In this document: positions 1 through 4,967 of the stretch, one piece after another
How the letters are laid out: the number at the start of each line of letters is the position of its first letter
Position numbering within the stretch: the stretch's first letter is position 1
Program-made: the position numbers and the translations under genes
NCBI GenBank assembly: GCA_022842225.1
Contig: JALHPX010000191.1
Location: forward strand, 1 to 5,587
DNA length: 5,587 nt
From: a bacterium
Lineage (GTDB): Bacteria; Bdellovibrionota; FAC87; UBA2466
Direction: 5' to 3'
The notes under the pieces: model-generated
What the model was told of the DNA's origin: nothing
What the model saw: only the letters and a program-made list of their open reading frames with translations
Database searches by the model: none

Positions 1-169
1 CCACCCACCCCCTCCTCCGATTTGCCTAATCCACACCACCCTTCACCTGCTTCTTTTAGCGCCTGCCCTAACACCATCCGCGCAAGACTCAACCCTTCGC
101 CTTTTTGGCGAGATAGGATTTTTATTTTTTGTTTTTTTGGGGGAGGCGGGAACGGCAATGATTCAAAAC
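1..169. other. Left-edge non-coding stretch
   Basis: This stretch lies downstream of the minus-strand Gly-rich gene and holds no gene I can support. Positions 1-60 are strongly C-rich and almost G-free on the plus strand. One plus frame has a stop (TAA) at 27-29, so the tail of a plus-strand gene from beyond the left edge could end there, but eight codons are too few to identify it. A candidate plus-strand terminator follows at 94-137. The minus strand shows no T-tract hairpin after the stop at 170-172, so the end of that transcript is not visible. Confidence 0.5.
94..137 (+). terminator. Candidate rho-independent terminator (plus strand)
   Basis: A short hairpin has arms TCGCC (97-101) and GGCGA (107-111) around a TTTTT loop. 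CCT (94-96) and AGG (115-117) could extend it if GAT is bulged out. A run of mostly T follows at 119-137. The T-tract lies on the plus-strand side, so it would end a transcript entering from the left edge, convergent with the minus-strand operon. The stem is short and bulged, so the call is tentative. Confidence 0.35.
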
Positions 170-1603
170 CTAAATGTTCCCAGCACGCGCCCGGAGTGCT
201 TCCAGCAGGTCTTCGGACTCGGCTGCCACTTCATCGGCACCGCGAGGAGTGCTAGCAATTTCACGTAAGCCCTTTTTCACCGGCCGTGGTTTGCGTACGG
301 GGAGTGGTTCGAATTGCTTAGCGGTTGCTATCTTTGCGGAATCTTCTGGTTTTGTTAGTCCGCCTTCTGAATAGGCAAGTTGTAAATCATTCTCGACCGC
401 TTTGTCGCAGTAAGCGGGTTTCTTATCGGTTTTGGAATTCGGCACAAAACCGCAAGAATCTTGGATCCAGAACGAAACCTTACCAAAGATAGTATCGTCG
501 ATAGATCCATCGGATTTACTACGAACCAGGAATCGACCTTGGTCCGAAGGCTTGCGATCCATCAGCTGATTCATTGGAAACTGTTTAGAGGATTTCTCCG
601 CGACTTCCGTGCCGTTGCCGCCACCGGGGGCTTCGCCGCTCGCGCCACCCCCTTCGCCGCCCGATCCCCAGCCTGCATCGCGCACATTGATTCCCGAGCC
701 GCCTTCGCCGCCACCGTCGTAACCGAGGTTGCCAAACTGACTATCGCCCCCACCAGCGCCCGCGGCACCGCCGCCGCCCAGGCCATTGGCTCCACCGGCT
801 GCGCCGGCGTTACCCGCGTTTTCGCTGCCAGCTCCACTGGTAGCTCCCGGGGTGGCTGTGGAATCCAAAGTTTTTAGCTTGGGCATATCGCCGGCTGCAA
901 TCTGCGCAGGACCAAACTGTCCGGGTGCGCTGCCGTTGTTTGCAGGTTTAGATAAATCCAAAGGCGGAGGTGTGTAACCACCAATCGACGAAGAACTCGG
1001 ATTAAACGTGCTTTCGCGATCGCTGCCGCCGTCTAGTCCACTGGCAAAATCTGGAGTCACTTCTTGGGGATTCTCGGGCAACGTAAAGCCACTCGATTGC
1101 GGAATGCTGGCCATTTCGGGAGGCGAATTGCCCCCGCCGCTGCCGCCCCCACTTCCCCCGCCGCCGCTACCGCCGCCACCCTGACCCGCGTTTGGATTTT
1201 GATTGGCCAATGGCTCGGGCTCAGGAGGAGTCGGCGTGTTTTCTAAATCATTGAGCCTTTGCTGCAGTTGTTCGACCGTGTTCCGGCGGCTTGCAATGGA
1301 CGAATCCATGCCGAGCACTTTTTCTAAGTCCTTTACCAAAACGTTGTCCGTTTGCGCGCCGATTCCCAGCGCTGTTTCAAAACGACCAACCGCATCCGGA
1401 ATAGTCGTCGCAAAACCAGCCGTGTCTCTTTCAGGATTCTGGGTGAGGCCACCTGACTGAGTGGGATCCAGGCCTGGTGTGCCCGATGTCTCCGTCACAG
1501 CCGCACCATCTAAACTCGGGGCAGCTGCGTCGTCGTCGGCTGCAAAGGTCGTAGAGACCAAGGCAATAGCAGTGAGAATAAGAAATTTGATGTGCGCCTT
1601 CAT
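170..1603 (-). CDS. Exported Gly/Ser-rich low-complexity protein of unknown function
   Basis: I do not recognise this 477-residue protein. An N-terminal Sec signal peptide (about residues 1-21, cleavage near TTFA/ADDD) exports it to the periplasm or surface. The mature part starts with an acidic, Thr/Pro-rich stretch. A short predicted coiled coil follows (about 92-121), then a Pro/Glu-rich hinge and a Gly-Ser linker of (GGGGS)-like units (142-158). Next are a Pro/Ser/Asn-rich section and a second Gly-rich block (257-331, 35 Gly of 75 by my count). The C-terminal part (about 345-477) is of ordinary composition, with aromatics around SFWIQ and two cysteines (C384, C399) that could form a disulfide. 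It ends in a charged helix-like tail. The start codon overlaps the stop of the upstream exported gene (TAATG), so translation is probably coupled; only a GGGG-type ribosome-binding site precedes it. There are no RTX nonapeptides, LPXTG motif or enzyme motif. The likely role is structural or adhesive, which is inference only. Confidence 0.85.
   Translation of the reverse strand: MKAHIKFLILTAIALVSTTFAADDDAAAPSLDGAAVTETSGTPGLDPTQSGGLTQNPERDTAGFATTIPDAVGRFETALGIGAQTDNVLVKDLEKVLGMDSSIASRRNTVEQLQQRLNDLENTPTPPEPEPLANQNPNAGQGGGGSGGGGSGGGSGGGNSPPEMASIPQSSGFTLPENPQEVTPDFASGLDGGSDRESTFNPSSSSIGGYTPPPLDLSKPANNGSAPGQFGPAQIAAGDMPKLKTLDSTATPGATSGAGSENAGNAGAAGGANGLGGGGAAGAGGGDSQFGNLGYDGGGEGGSGINVRDAGWGSGGEGGGASGEAPGGGNGTEVAEKSSKQFPMNQLMDRKPSDQGRFLVRSKSDGSIDDTIFGKVSFWIQDSCGFVPNSKTDKKPAYCDKAVENDLQLAYSEGGLTKPEDSAKIATAKQFEPLPVRKPRPVKKGLREIASTPRGADEVAAESEDLLEALRARAGNI
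611..838 (-). repeat. Gly-rich low-complexity block inside the exported protein
   Basis: This encodes residues 257-331 of the Gly-rich gene, where about half the residues are Gly, mixed with Ala, Ser, Asn and acidic residues. The DNA is a run of GGN codons, which creates spurious long open frames on both strands. There is no exact tandem unit. It is best read as a flexible spacer between the N-terminal and C-terminal parts of the protein. Confidence 0.7.
1130..1180 (-). repeat. (Gly4Ser)-like linker repeat
   Basis: This encodes residues 142-158, made only of Gly and Ser in GGGGS, GGGGS and GGGS units followed by GGG. The codons vary (GGC, GGG, GGT, GGA mixed with Ser codons), so the repeat is partly diverged at DNA level and fits selection for a flexible linker. 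It separates the coiled-coil N-terminal segment from the Pro/Ser-rich middle. Confidence 0.75.
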
Positions 1604-2505
1604 TACTGCCCCGGTGCTGTTGCTGGTGTCTCGTGAAATCCTGGCTTTGCTTGTTCGGGTTCTGTGTTGCGATTGATGGACGCTAAATCTCTCAACGCAT
1701 TCACATGACCGACAATTTTCTCGGGTGTTACCGGCGCGCTGGCTTTTTTAGCGCCAACACTCTTTTTAAAGATGGCTCTCAGATTTGCCTGGAAATTCTT
1801 TTGCATTTCTTCTTCGGCTTTTCGTTGCTCTTCGAGCGATAGCTTTTCGGGCGCTGCTTCCGGTTTTTTGCCGTCAGCGCCTTCTGCCTTGGCCTTTTCT
1901 GGACCAATATTTTGCGCGGCACTGGCTACGTCAGTCTTTAAAGACTCCGCAATCTCCATGCGGACTTTAAATTGGCTGATTACTTCAGAAACTTTTTCAG
2001 GCGTTGCCGCAGCTCCCAAGCCGAGCGGATTTCCTTCCGCTGTATCGGTAGCAAGCTTCGGGTATTCCTTTACGATAAAGTCTTTGAAAGCCACGCGAGT
2101 GGGCTCGTCCATGCCTTCTTGAGTCTTTGCGATTTCGGCTAAGATAATTTTGTCGCGCTTGGCGGGAAGGCTATCCAAGACGGCTTGGCGTTTCGCTTCT
2201 TCTTGTGCCAGTGCCGCTTGCTCTTTTTGTAACTGTGCTCTGACTTGCGCCTTTTCTTTTTCCAGTCGAGCAACTTCCAAATCACGTTGATGGCGGCGTG
2301 CCGCATCGATATTGCGCAAATTGCTTTGTTCCGTTTGATTCTGCTGGGGAGAAACTCCATTTGCCTTGGGAGTACCCGCTGCACCGGCCGTCGGCGTGGC
2401 GGCTGCAGTCCCTAAATTAGGTGCCGCTTCAACTGCGAGCGCCAGCGAACTGGTACTCAACACCACTACTAAAGTCAGACTGTATTTATAGAAACCGTTG
2501 ATCAT
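1603..2505 (-). CDS. Exported Ala/Glu/Lys-rich coiled-coil protein of unknown function
   Basis: I do not recognise this 300-residue protein. A signal peptide spans about residues 1-24 (LALA/VEAAP) or 1-27. The mature protein begins with an Ala/Thr/Pro-rich flexible stretch (about 28-55). A long charged helix follows (about 60-130), with a heptad-like pattern of Glu, Lys, Gln, Leu and Ala that should form a coiled coil. A less repetitive part (about 130-200) contains FKDFIVKEYPKL. A Lys/Glu/Ala-rich linker and second helix lie at about 200-250, and the end is Pro-rich. A [T/A]PEK motif followed by helix recurs at about 168, 218 and 260, possibly a diverged internal repeat. The start is supported by the signal peptide and by a G-rich sequence just upstream, although this is not a canonical AGGAGG. 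The stop overlaps the start of the next exported gene by one base, so the two are co-transcribed and probably work together. Function is unknown; a periplasmic scaffold or adaptor is only a guess. Confidence 0.85.
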   Translation of the reverse strand: MINGFYKYSLTLVVVLSTSSLALAVEAAPNLGTAAATPTAGAAGTPKANGVSPQQNQTEQSNLRNIDAARRHQRDLEVARLEKEKAQVRAQLQKEQAALAQEEAKRQAVLDSLPAKRDKIILAEIAKTQEGMDEPTRVAFKDFIVKEYPKLATDTAEGNPLGLGAAATPEKVSEVISQFKVRMEIAESLKTDVASAAQNIGPEKAKAEGADGKKPEAAPEKLSLEEQRKAEEEMQKNFQANLRAIFKKSVGAKKASAPVTPEKIVGHVNALRDLASINRNTEPEQAKPGFHETPATAPGQ

Positions 2506-2520
2506 AGGACCCCCCCAGGG
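2506..2520 (-). promoter_or_regulatory. Atypical ribosome-binding region with a G7 tract
   Basis: Read on the minus strand, the start codon of the coiled-coil gene is preceded by CCCT, seven G and TCCT. There is no AGGAGG; the G-run is the only possible pairing partner for the 16S tail. The homopolymer sits at ribosome-binding distance, so slippage there could alter translation without changing the reading frame, but seven bases is short for phase variation. Confidence 0.4.
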
Positions 2521-2663
2521 CCTTCATCAATAGGACTATTCACCCATAGAGAATGCAAAGTGCCTGCCGTTTTTGGCCACAGGACTCTAGGCCGTGAGGG
2601 AGGGGGAGTTCGCCTAAACCTCAAACCAGCTGTCCACTCTGTATACGGGCACGCATTCGCAAA

Positions 2664-2678
2664 TGTGTCGGGAACACA
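2664..2678. promoter_or_regulatory. Perfect inverted repeat, candidate operator
   Basis: TGTGT, five bases (CGGGA) and ACACA form a perfect 5-bp inverted repeat about 160 bp upstream of the coiled-coil gene start. The spacing and half-sites resemble, but do not match, CRP/FNR-type sites (TGTGA-N6-TCACA). A dimeric regulator could bind here. A repeat this short can also arise by chance. Confidence 0.2.
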
Positions 2679-2723
2679 GCTAACTCGTCGATAGGATAGG
2701 GGTATTTGGGGCGTATTCTGCGA

Positions 2724-2740
2724 CCCACCAAGGAGGTGGG
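2724..2740 (+). promoter_or_regulatory. Hairpin carrying a perfect Shine-Dalgarno sequence
   Basis: CCCACC (2724-2729) and GGTGGG (2735-2740) form a perfect 6-bp stem around an AAGGA loop. Loop and 3' arm together read AAGGAGGTG (2730-2738), fully complementary to the 16S rRNA 3' tail. A GTG codon follows at 2743, at normal spacing. On the minus strand the same bases read CACCTCCTT, the anti-Shine-Dalgarno sequence itself, partly in a loop. No T-tract follows on either side, so it is not a simple terminator. Confidence 0.35.
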
Positions 2741-2742
2741 GG

Positions 2743-2892
2743 GTGCAAATTGCCGTCTATTCTGAGTGCACCGCTAAGTGCTTAGCAGACTTGAGCTTTT
2801 TCAAAAGAATGAATCGCTGGCAAAATCGTCGCTTCGTCGCCGCTGTAGGGGAAGTGTCCGTACTCAGTAACGACGAATCGTTTGGCCTTTAG
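2743..2892 (+). CDS. Possible 49-residue small ORF, antisense to the hydrolase 3' end
   Basis: A GTG start follows AAGGAGGTG at good spacing and opens a 49-codon frame ending in TAG at 2890-2892. The predicted product begins MQIAVYSECTAKC, with two cysteines, then a basic stretch (KRMNRWQNRR) and a Val/Ala-rich part. It has no signal peptide or family motif that I recognise. Codons 14 onward lie opposite the last part of the hydrolase gene, so most of the frame could be a chance shadow. I see no convincing plus-strand promoter just upstream. The ribosome-binding site is the only positive argument. Confidence 0.2.
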   Translation: MQIAVYSECTAKCLADLSFFKRMNRWQNRRFVAAVGEVSVLSNDESFGL

Positions 2893-3510
2893 ATCGCTCG
2901 CCAATTTTTCCATCGTATCCAATGGCAAAAAGGGATCGTTGGAACTTGCGATGACTTGCACATCCAAACGAAAGCGTTCGCCGCGCGGTATGCGCGCAAA
3001 ACTATCGAGCCCCAAGACTTGCGAAATTTTTTCCGTCGCTCGATGCAGAATAATCGTGCGATAAAGCGCGCGGATTTTGTACATCTGCTCTTTCAAATGG
3101 AGATCCACTTTGCCGCCGGCCATCTCGGCATGCTTCGCCAGTTGCCGCGCGGGGAGTAACTGAATCCACAGCGGCTCGCGTGCTTGCAGCAAACTTACTT
3201 TTCTAAAAGCGCCATTAAAAATAGTAATGCGCGGGTTGTACTTCGCCCCTTCGTGCCGACGCAGGCGCCACATGCCCAATAAAGTGAGTGGGACCCCAAT
3301 GCCGTGGCAAACAATCGAGTCGGGACGAAAGCGGGCAATCTCGTCCTGCACGTAAGACGAGAGCTCGCGCGGGTCCGAGCTTTCCGTCTTGGCGAAAATC
3401 TCTCCCATCGAAATCACTCGGGTTGTATCGCTGTCGCTAGTGTCTTCGTCTAAGAAATCTAACCAGGCATCCGCAGGGCACGGCAGTCCAGCTATGACAA
3501 GGCGCTTCAT
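2782..3510 (-). CDS. Alpha/beta-hydrolase-like protein lacking the nucleophile
   Basis: This is a 242-residue cytoplasmic protein without a signal peptide. The N-terminus (LVIAGLPCPADAW, residues 4-16) matches the first strand and oxyanion loop of alpha/beta-hydrolases, where LHGxPGSxxxW is usual. IVCHGIGVPL (66-75) lines up with the nucleophile elbow GHSxGG, but Gly70 replaces the Ser. Near the C-terminus, SSNDPFLP (189-196; D192) and YGHFPY (217-222; H219) fit the acid and histidine loops. Two of three triad positions are therefore kept and the nucleophile is lost, so it may bind rather than hydrolyse a ligand, or use other chemistry. I chose ATG at 3510 because GGGGAGGGGAA lies directly upstream and the hydrolase fold begins there. 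The frame stays open to an ATG at 3693, but that 61-residue extension would cross the start and signal peptide of the divergent barrel gene. Substrate is unknown. Confidence 0.75.
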   Translation of the reverse strand: MKRLVIAGLPCPADAWLDFLDEDTSDSDTTRVISMGEIFAKTESSDPRELSSYVQDEIARFRPDSIVCHGIGVPLTLLGMWRLRRHEGAKYNPRITIFNGAFRKVSLLQAREPLWIQLLPARQLAKHAEMAGGKVDLHLKEQMYKIRALYRTIILHRATEKISQVLGLDSFARIPRGERFRLDVQVIASSNDPFLPLDTMEKLASDLKAKRFVVTEYGHFPYSGDEATILPAIHSFEKAQVC

Positions 3511-3521
3511 TTCCCCTCCCC
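3511..3521 (-). promoter_or_regulatory. Ribosome-binding site that fixes the hydrolase start
   Basis: On the minus strand these bases read GGGGAGGGGAA directly before ATG at 3510-3508. This strong purine-rich site favours the 242-residue form over the longer open frame beginning at 3693. Confidence 0.7.
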
Positions 3522-3529
3522 AAAACGCT

Positions 3530-3586
3530 TTGAAACTAATCCCGCCCGGGAACAAACTGCAAGAACACTCTGGCATCGGGTAAACT
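3530..3586 (+). promoter_or_regulatory. Weak candidate promoter for the barrel genes
   Basis: TTGAAA (3530-3535, five of six matches to the -35 box) is followed 17 bp later by CAAACT (3553-3558, three of six to the -10 box). An alternative -10 is TAAACT (3581-3586, four of six), with a poor -35 (CTGCAA) 18 bp upstream. Either would sit in the 100-bp divergent gap and drive the plus-strand genes. Neither is strong. Confidence 0.25.
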
Positions 3587-3600
3587 AAACCCACTTCTAT

Positions 3601-3605
3601 AGGAG
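3601..3605 (+). promoter_or_regulatory. Ribosome-binding site of the first barrel gene
   Basis: AGGAG is placed five bases before ATG at 3611. It is canonical in sequence and spacing and confirms the start, together with the signal peptide that follows. Confidence 0.75.
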
Positions 3606-3610
3606 CACCC

Positions 3611-4315
3611 ATGCGCGCACGCACCCTAGCCTTTATCGTTTTGACCACGATCTTTGTGAGTTGCCTGTCGGCTCCCGCTTTTGGCGACGACACTTACAAT
3701 TTCATCGTCAACAAACAAGAGGCGAAGCAAAAGAATCGCTGGAGCTTGTCGGAGTGGTTGGACACGCGTGATCGCATGCGCATGATGGACCTGTGGTTAG
3801 CGTTGCACTCGCCTTCTCCTTATGAGTTCTACGTTGCGGGCCTTTATCGCACCGGGAACTTGGAGGCGGGGGGCTATTACGGTGGCTGGAATTTAACGGT
3901 CGCGGGTTACGCGTATTTGTTCGGCGTCGAGTTCCAACGCGATTGGGCAAACATCGGTAATCGCTCCATGGGCTTAGTGAACTTCCGAATCTTCGGCTAT
4001 CACAACCAAGCGACCAACATAACGCTACAGGGCGGTTTGCAAAGCGATGGTGGTTCGGGGCCCGCACTCTGGAATGGTGTCGCCGGCGCGCATATGACTC
4101 TTTATTTAAGCAAAGGCTTTGGGGTCACGGGTCTGTATCGCCACCGTTTCTCCCGCGTCACTGGCATCCCAGTCAGTGCTTGGCGGGGCGAAGTCGGTGC
4201 ATTTATCGACTTCCGCTTCGTCCGCGTATTGGGGGAGTACTTTGCTGAGACCGCAAACGGCAATCCAGCAGGCTCCTTCAACGGCGTTCAATTTGGGCTC
4301 CGCGTCTATCTCTAA
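3611..4315 (+). CDS. Exported outer-membrane beta-barrel-like protein
   Basis: This 234-residue protein has a signal peptide (about 1-25, cleavage near AFG/DD). After it comes a charged stretch and a probable amphipathic helix (about 46-67, WLDTRDRMRMMDLWLALH). From about residue 71 to the end, alternating aromatic/hydrophobic and polar residues suggest about eight membrane strands, for example 71-80, 93-109, 119-130, 135-143, 156-166, 169-181, 191-213 and 223-234. The last strand (NGVQFGLRVYL) resembles a barrel-assembly signal but ends in Leu rather than Phe. Gly/Asn/Ser-rich turns separate the strands, as in small outer-membrane proteins. No specific family or ligand is recognisable. A second barrel-like gene starts 36 bp downstream, so the two are probably co-transcribed and could be a functional pair. 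The fold is inferred from strand pattern, not from a family match. Confidence 0.7.
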   Translation: MRARTLAFIVLTTIFVSCLSAPAFGDDTYNFIVNKQEAKQKNRWSLSEWLDTRDRMRMMDLWLALHSPSPYEFYVAGLYRTGNLEAGGYYGGWNLTVAGYAYLFGVEFQRDWANIGNRSMGLVNFRIFGYHNQATNITLQGGLQSDGGSGPALWNGVAGAHMTLYLSKGFGVTGLYRHRFSRVTGIPVSAWRGEVGAFIDFRFVRVLGEYFAETANGNPAGSFNGVQFGLRVYL

Positions 4316-4351
4316 TTTTCAGTTCCCCCGGTAATTTGCCGAAAAGGGGAT

Positions 4352-4939
4352 ATGCAAACTCTCGCACGTCCGGTCTCTGTATTCTCTCTGGCCGCTTATT
4401 CGCTGCTCTTGGTCGCCGCATTTGGAGCGCGCACAGCAAAAGCCGAAATCACTTACACAGTGGAGCCGGTGATTGGTTATGAGCGGGTGCAAAAACTATT
4501 GCCCACGCCGCGGATGAAGCAAAGGCTGGTGTACGGCGCGCGCTTTACGGCGGGATTTTCTATCGTCGCAGCAGAGGCCGAAGTGCTGCGTGGCACGGAT
4601 ACGGAAAACGATCTGGTTACAGGCAATAGCTATACGGATACCGAAGACAAAGTCCGTCTCGGCGTGCGGGCTCGTTTACGCTTGATTCGCTTTATGAGCT
4701 TTATCGTCCGCGGCGGCGCGCAGGCTTCGCGCAATATTCACGAAGCGACGGTCGGTGGCGTAACGACCAAAACCATCGAGCCGATTAAATACCGTCCTTA
4801 TTTAGGTGCCGGCTTACAAATCGGTCTTTCGAGCAATATCGCTTTCACCGCGGATCTCACGACCGTGTTCCGCAATTTCCCCTCGTTAAATGACAACGAC
4901 TATATAACGACTGCATCGCTCACCATTCGCTTCCCTTAA
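4352..4939 (+). CDS. Exported small outer-membrane beta-barrel-like protein
   Basis: This 195-residue protein has a signal peptide of about 31 residues ending in the AxA-type site TAKA/EITYT. The mature protein of about 164 residues shows about eight amphipathic strands, roughly 33-44, 57-66, 68-80, 101-110, 113-123, 148-158, 162-173 and 184-194. Polar loops lie between them, including an acidic Thr/Asp/Asn-rich one (about 81-99). The size and pattern fit an eight-stranded barrel of the OmpA/OmpX/OmpW general type, though I see no defining motif of any one of these. The C-terminus (ITTASLTIRFP) has the penultimate Phe of a barrel end with one extra Pro. The ribosome-binding site is AAGGGGA very close to the ATG. 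The gene lies 36 bp after the first barrel gene and 28 bp before the dehydrogenase gene, with no terminator visible between them. Confidence 0.7.
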   Translation: MQTLARPVSVFSLAAYSLLLVAAFGARTAKAEITYTVEPVIGYERVQKLLPTPRMKQRLVYGARFTAGFSIVAAEAEVLRGTDTENDLVTGNSYTDTEDKVRLGVRARLRLIRFMSFIVRGGAQASRNIHEATVGGVTTKTIEPIKYRPYLGAGLQIGLSSNIAFTADLTTVFRNFPSLNDNDYITTASLTIRFP

Positions 4940-4967
4940 TAGAGTTGTTCGTGTTTTCATCCCAAGC

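Larger units (their letters stand above)
2506..2781. other. 276-bp intergenic region upstream of the exported gene pair
   Basis: This lies between two minus-strand genes and must carry the promoter of the exported pair unless the hydrolase transcript reads through. I see no strong sigma-70 promoter on the minus strand. The best pair, TTGCAT and TCCTAT (17-bp spacer, plus coordinates 2558-2530), matches only three of six bases in each box. There is no T-tract terminator for the hydrolase gene; a GCTAAG-TG-CTTAGC palindrome (2773-2786) spans its stop but lacks a T run. Two other inverted repeats and a small plus-strand open frame are listed separately. A run of seven C (seven G on the minus strand) sits just before the coiled-coil gene start. 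Confidence 0.6.

Noticed and set aside
1..75. Minus-strand frame open from an ATG at 75 to the left edge
   Set aside because: Only 25 codons are visible, the ribosome-binding site is too far away and there is no recognisable motif. The bases are low in complexity.
571..837. 88-codon minus-strand open frame in another phase
   Set aside because: It is a frame-shifted reading of the Gly-rich block, low in complexity and lying wholly inside the exported protein gene.
461..877. 138-codon plus-strand open frame
   Set aside because: It is a shadow of the Gly-rich gene. GGN codons on one strand read as Ala/Pro/Arg codons without stops on the other. There is no ribosome-binding site or sensible domain.
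257..1603. RTX-type calcium-binding repeats in the Gly-rich protein
   Set aside because: I looked for GGxGxDxxx nonapeptides; the Gly-rich blocks lack the regular Asp spacing.
2773..2786. GCTAAG-TG-CTTAGC palindrome across the hydrolase stop
   Set aside because: I considered it as a terminator, but no T-run follows on either strand and the usable loop leaves only a five-pair, A/T-rich stem.
3511..3693. 61-codon upstream extension of the hydrolase frame, starting at an ATG at 3693
   Set aside because: It would overlap the signal-peptide region of the divergent barrel gene. It lacks hydrolase character, and a strong ribosome-binding site supports the ATG at 3510.
3708..4067. 119-codon minus-strand open frame
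   Set aside because: It lies opposite the first barrel gene. Its composition (Arg, Ser, Pro, Thr rich) is typical of an antisense shadow.
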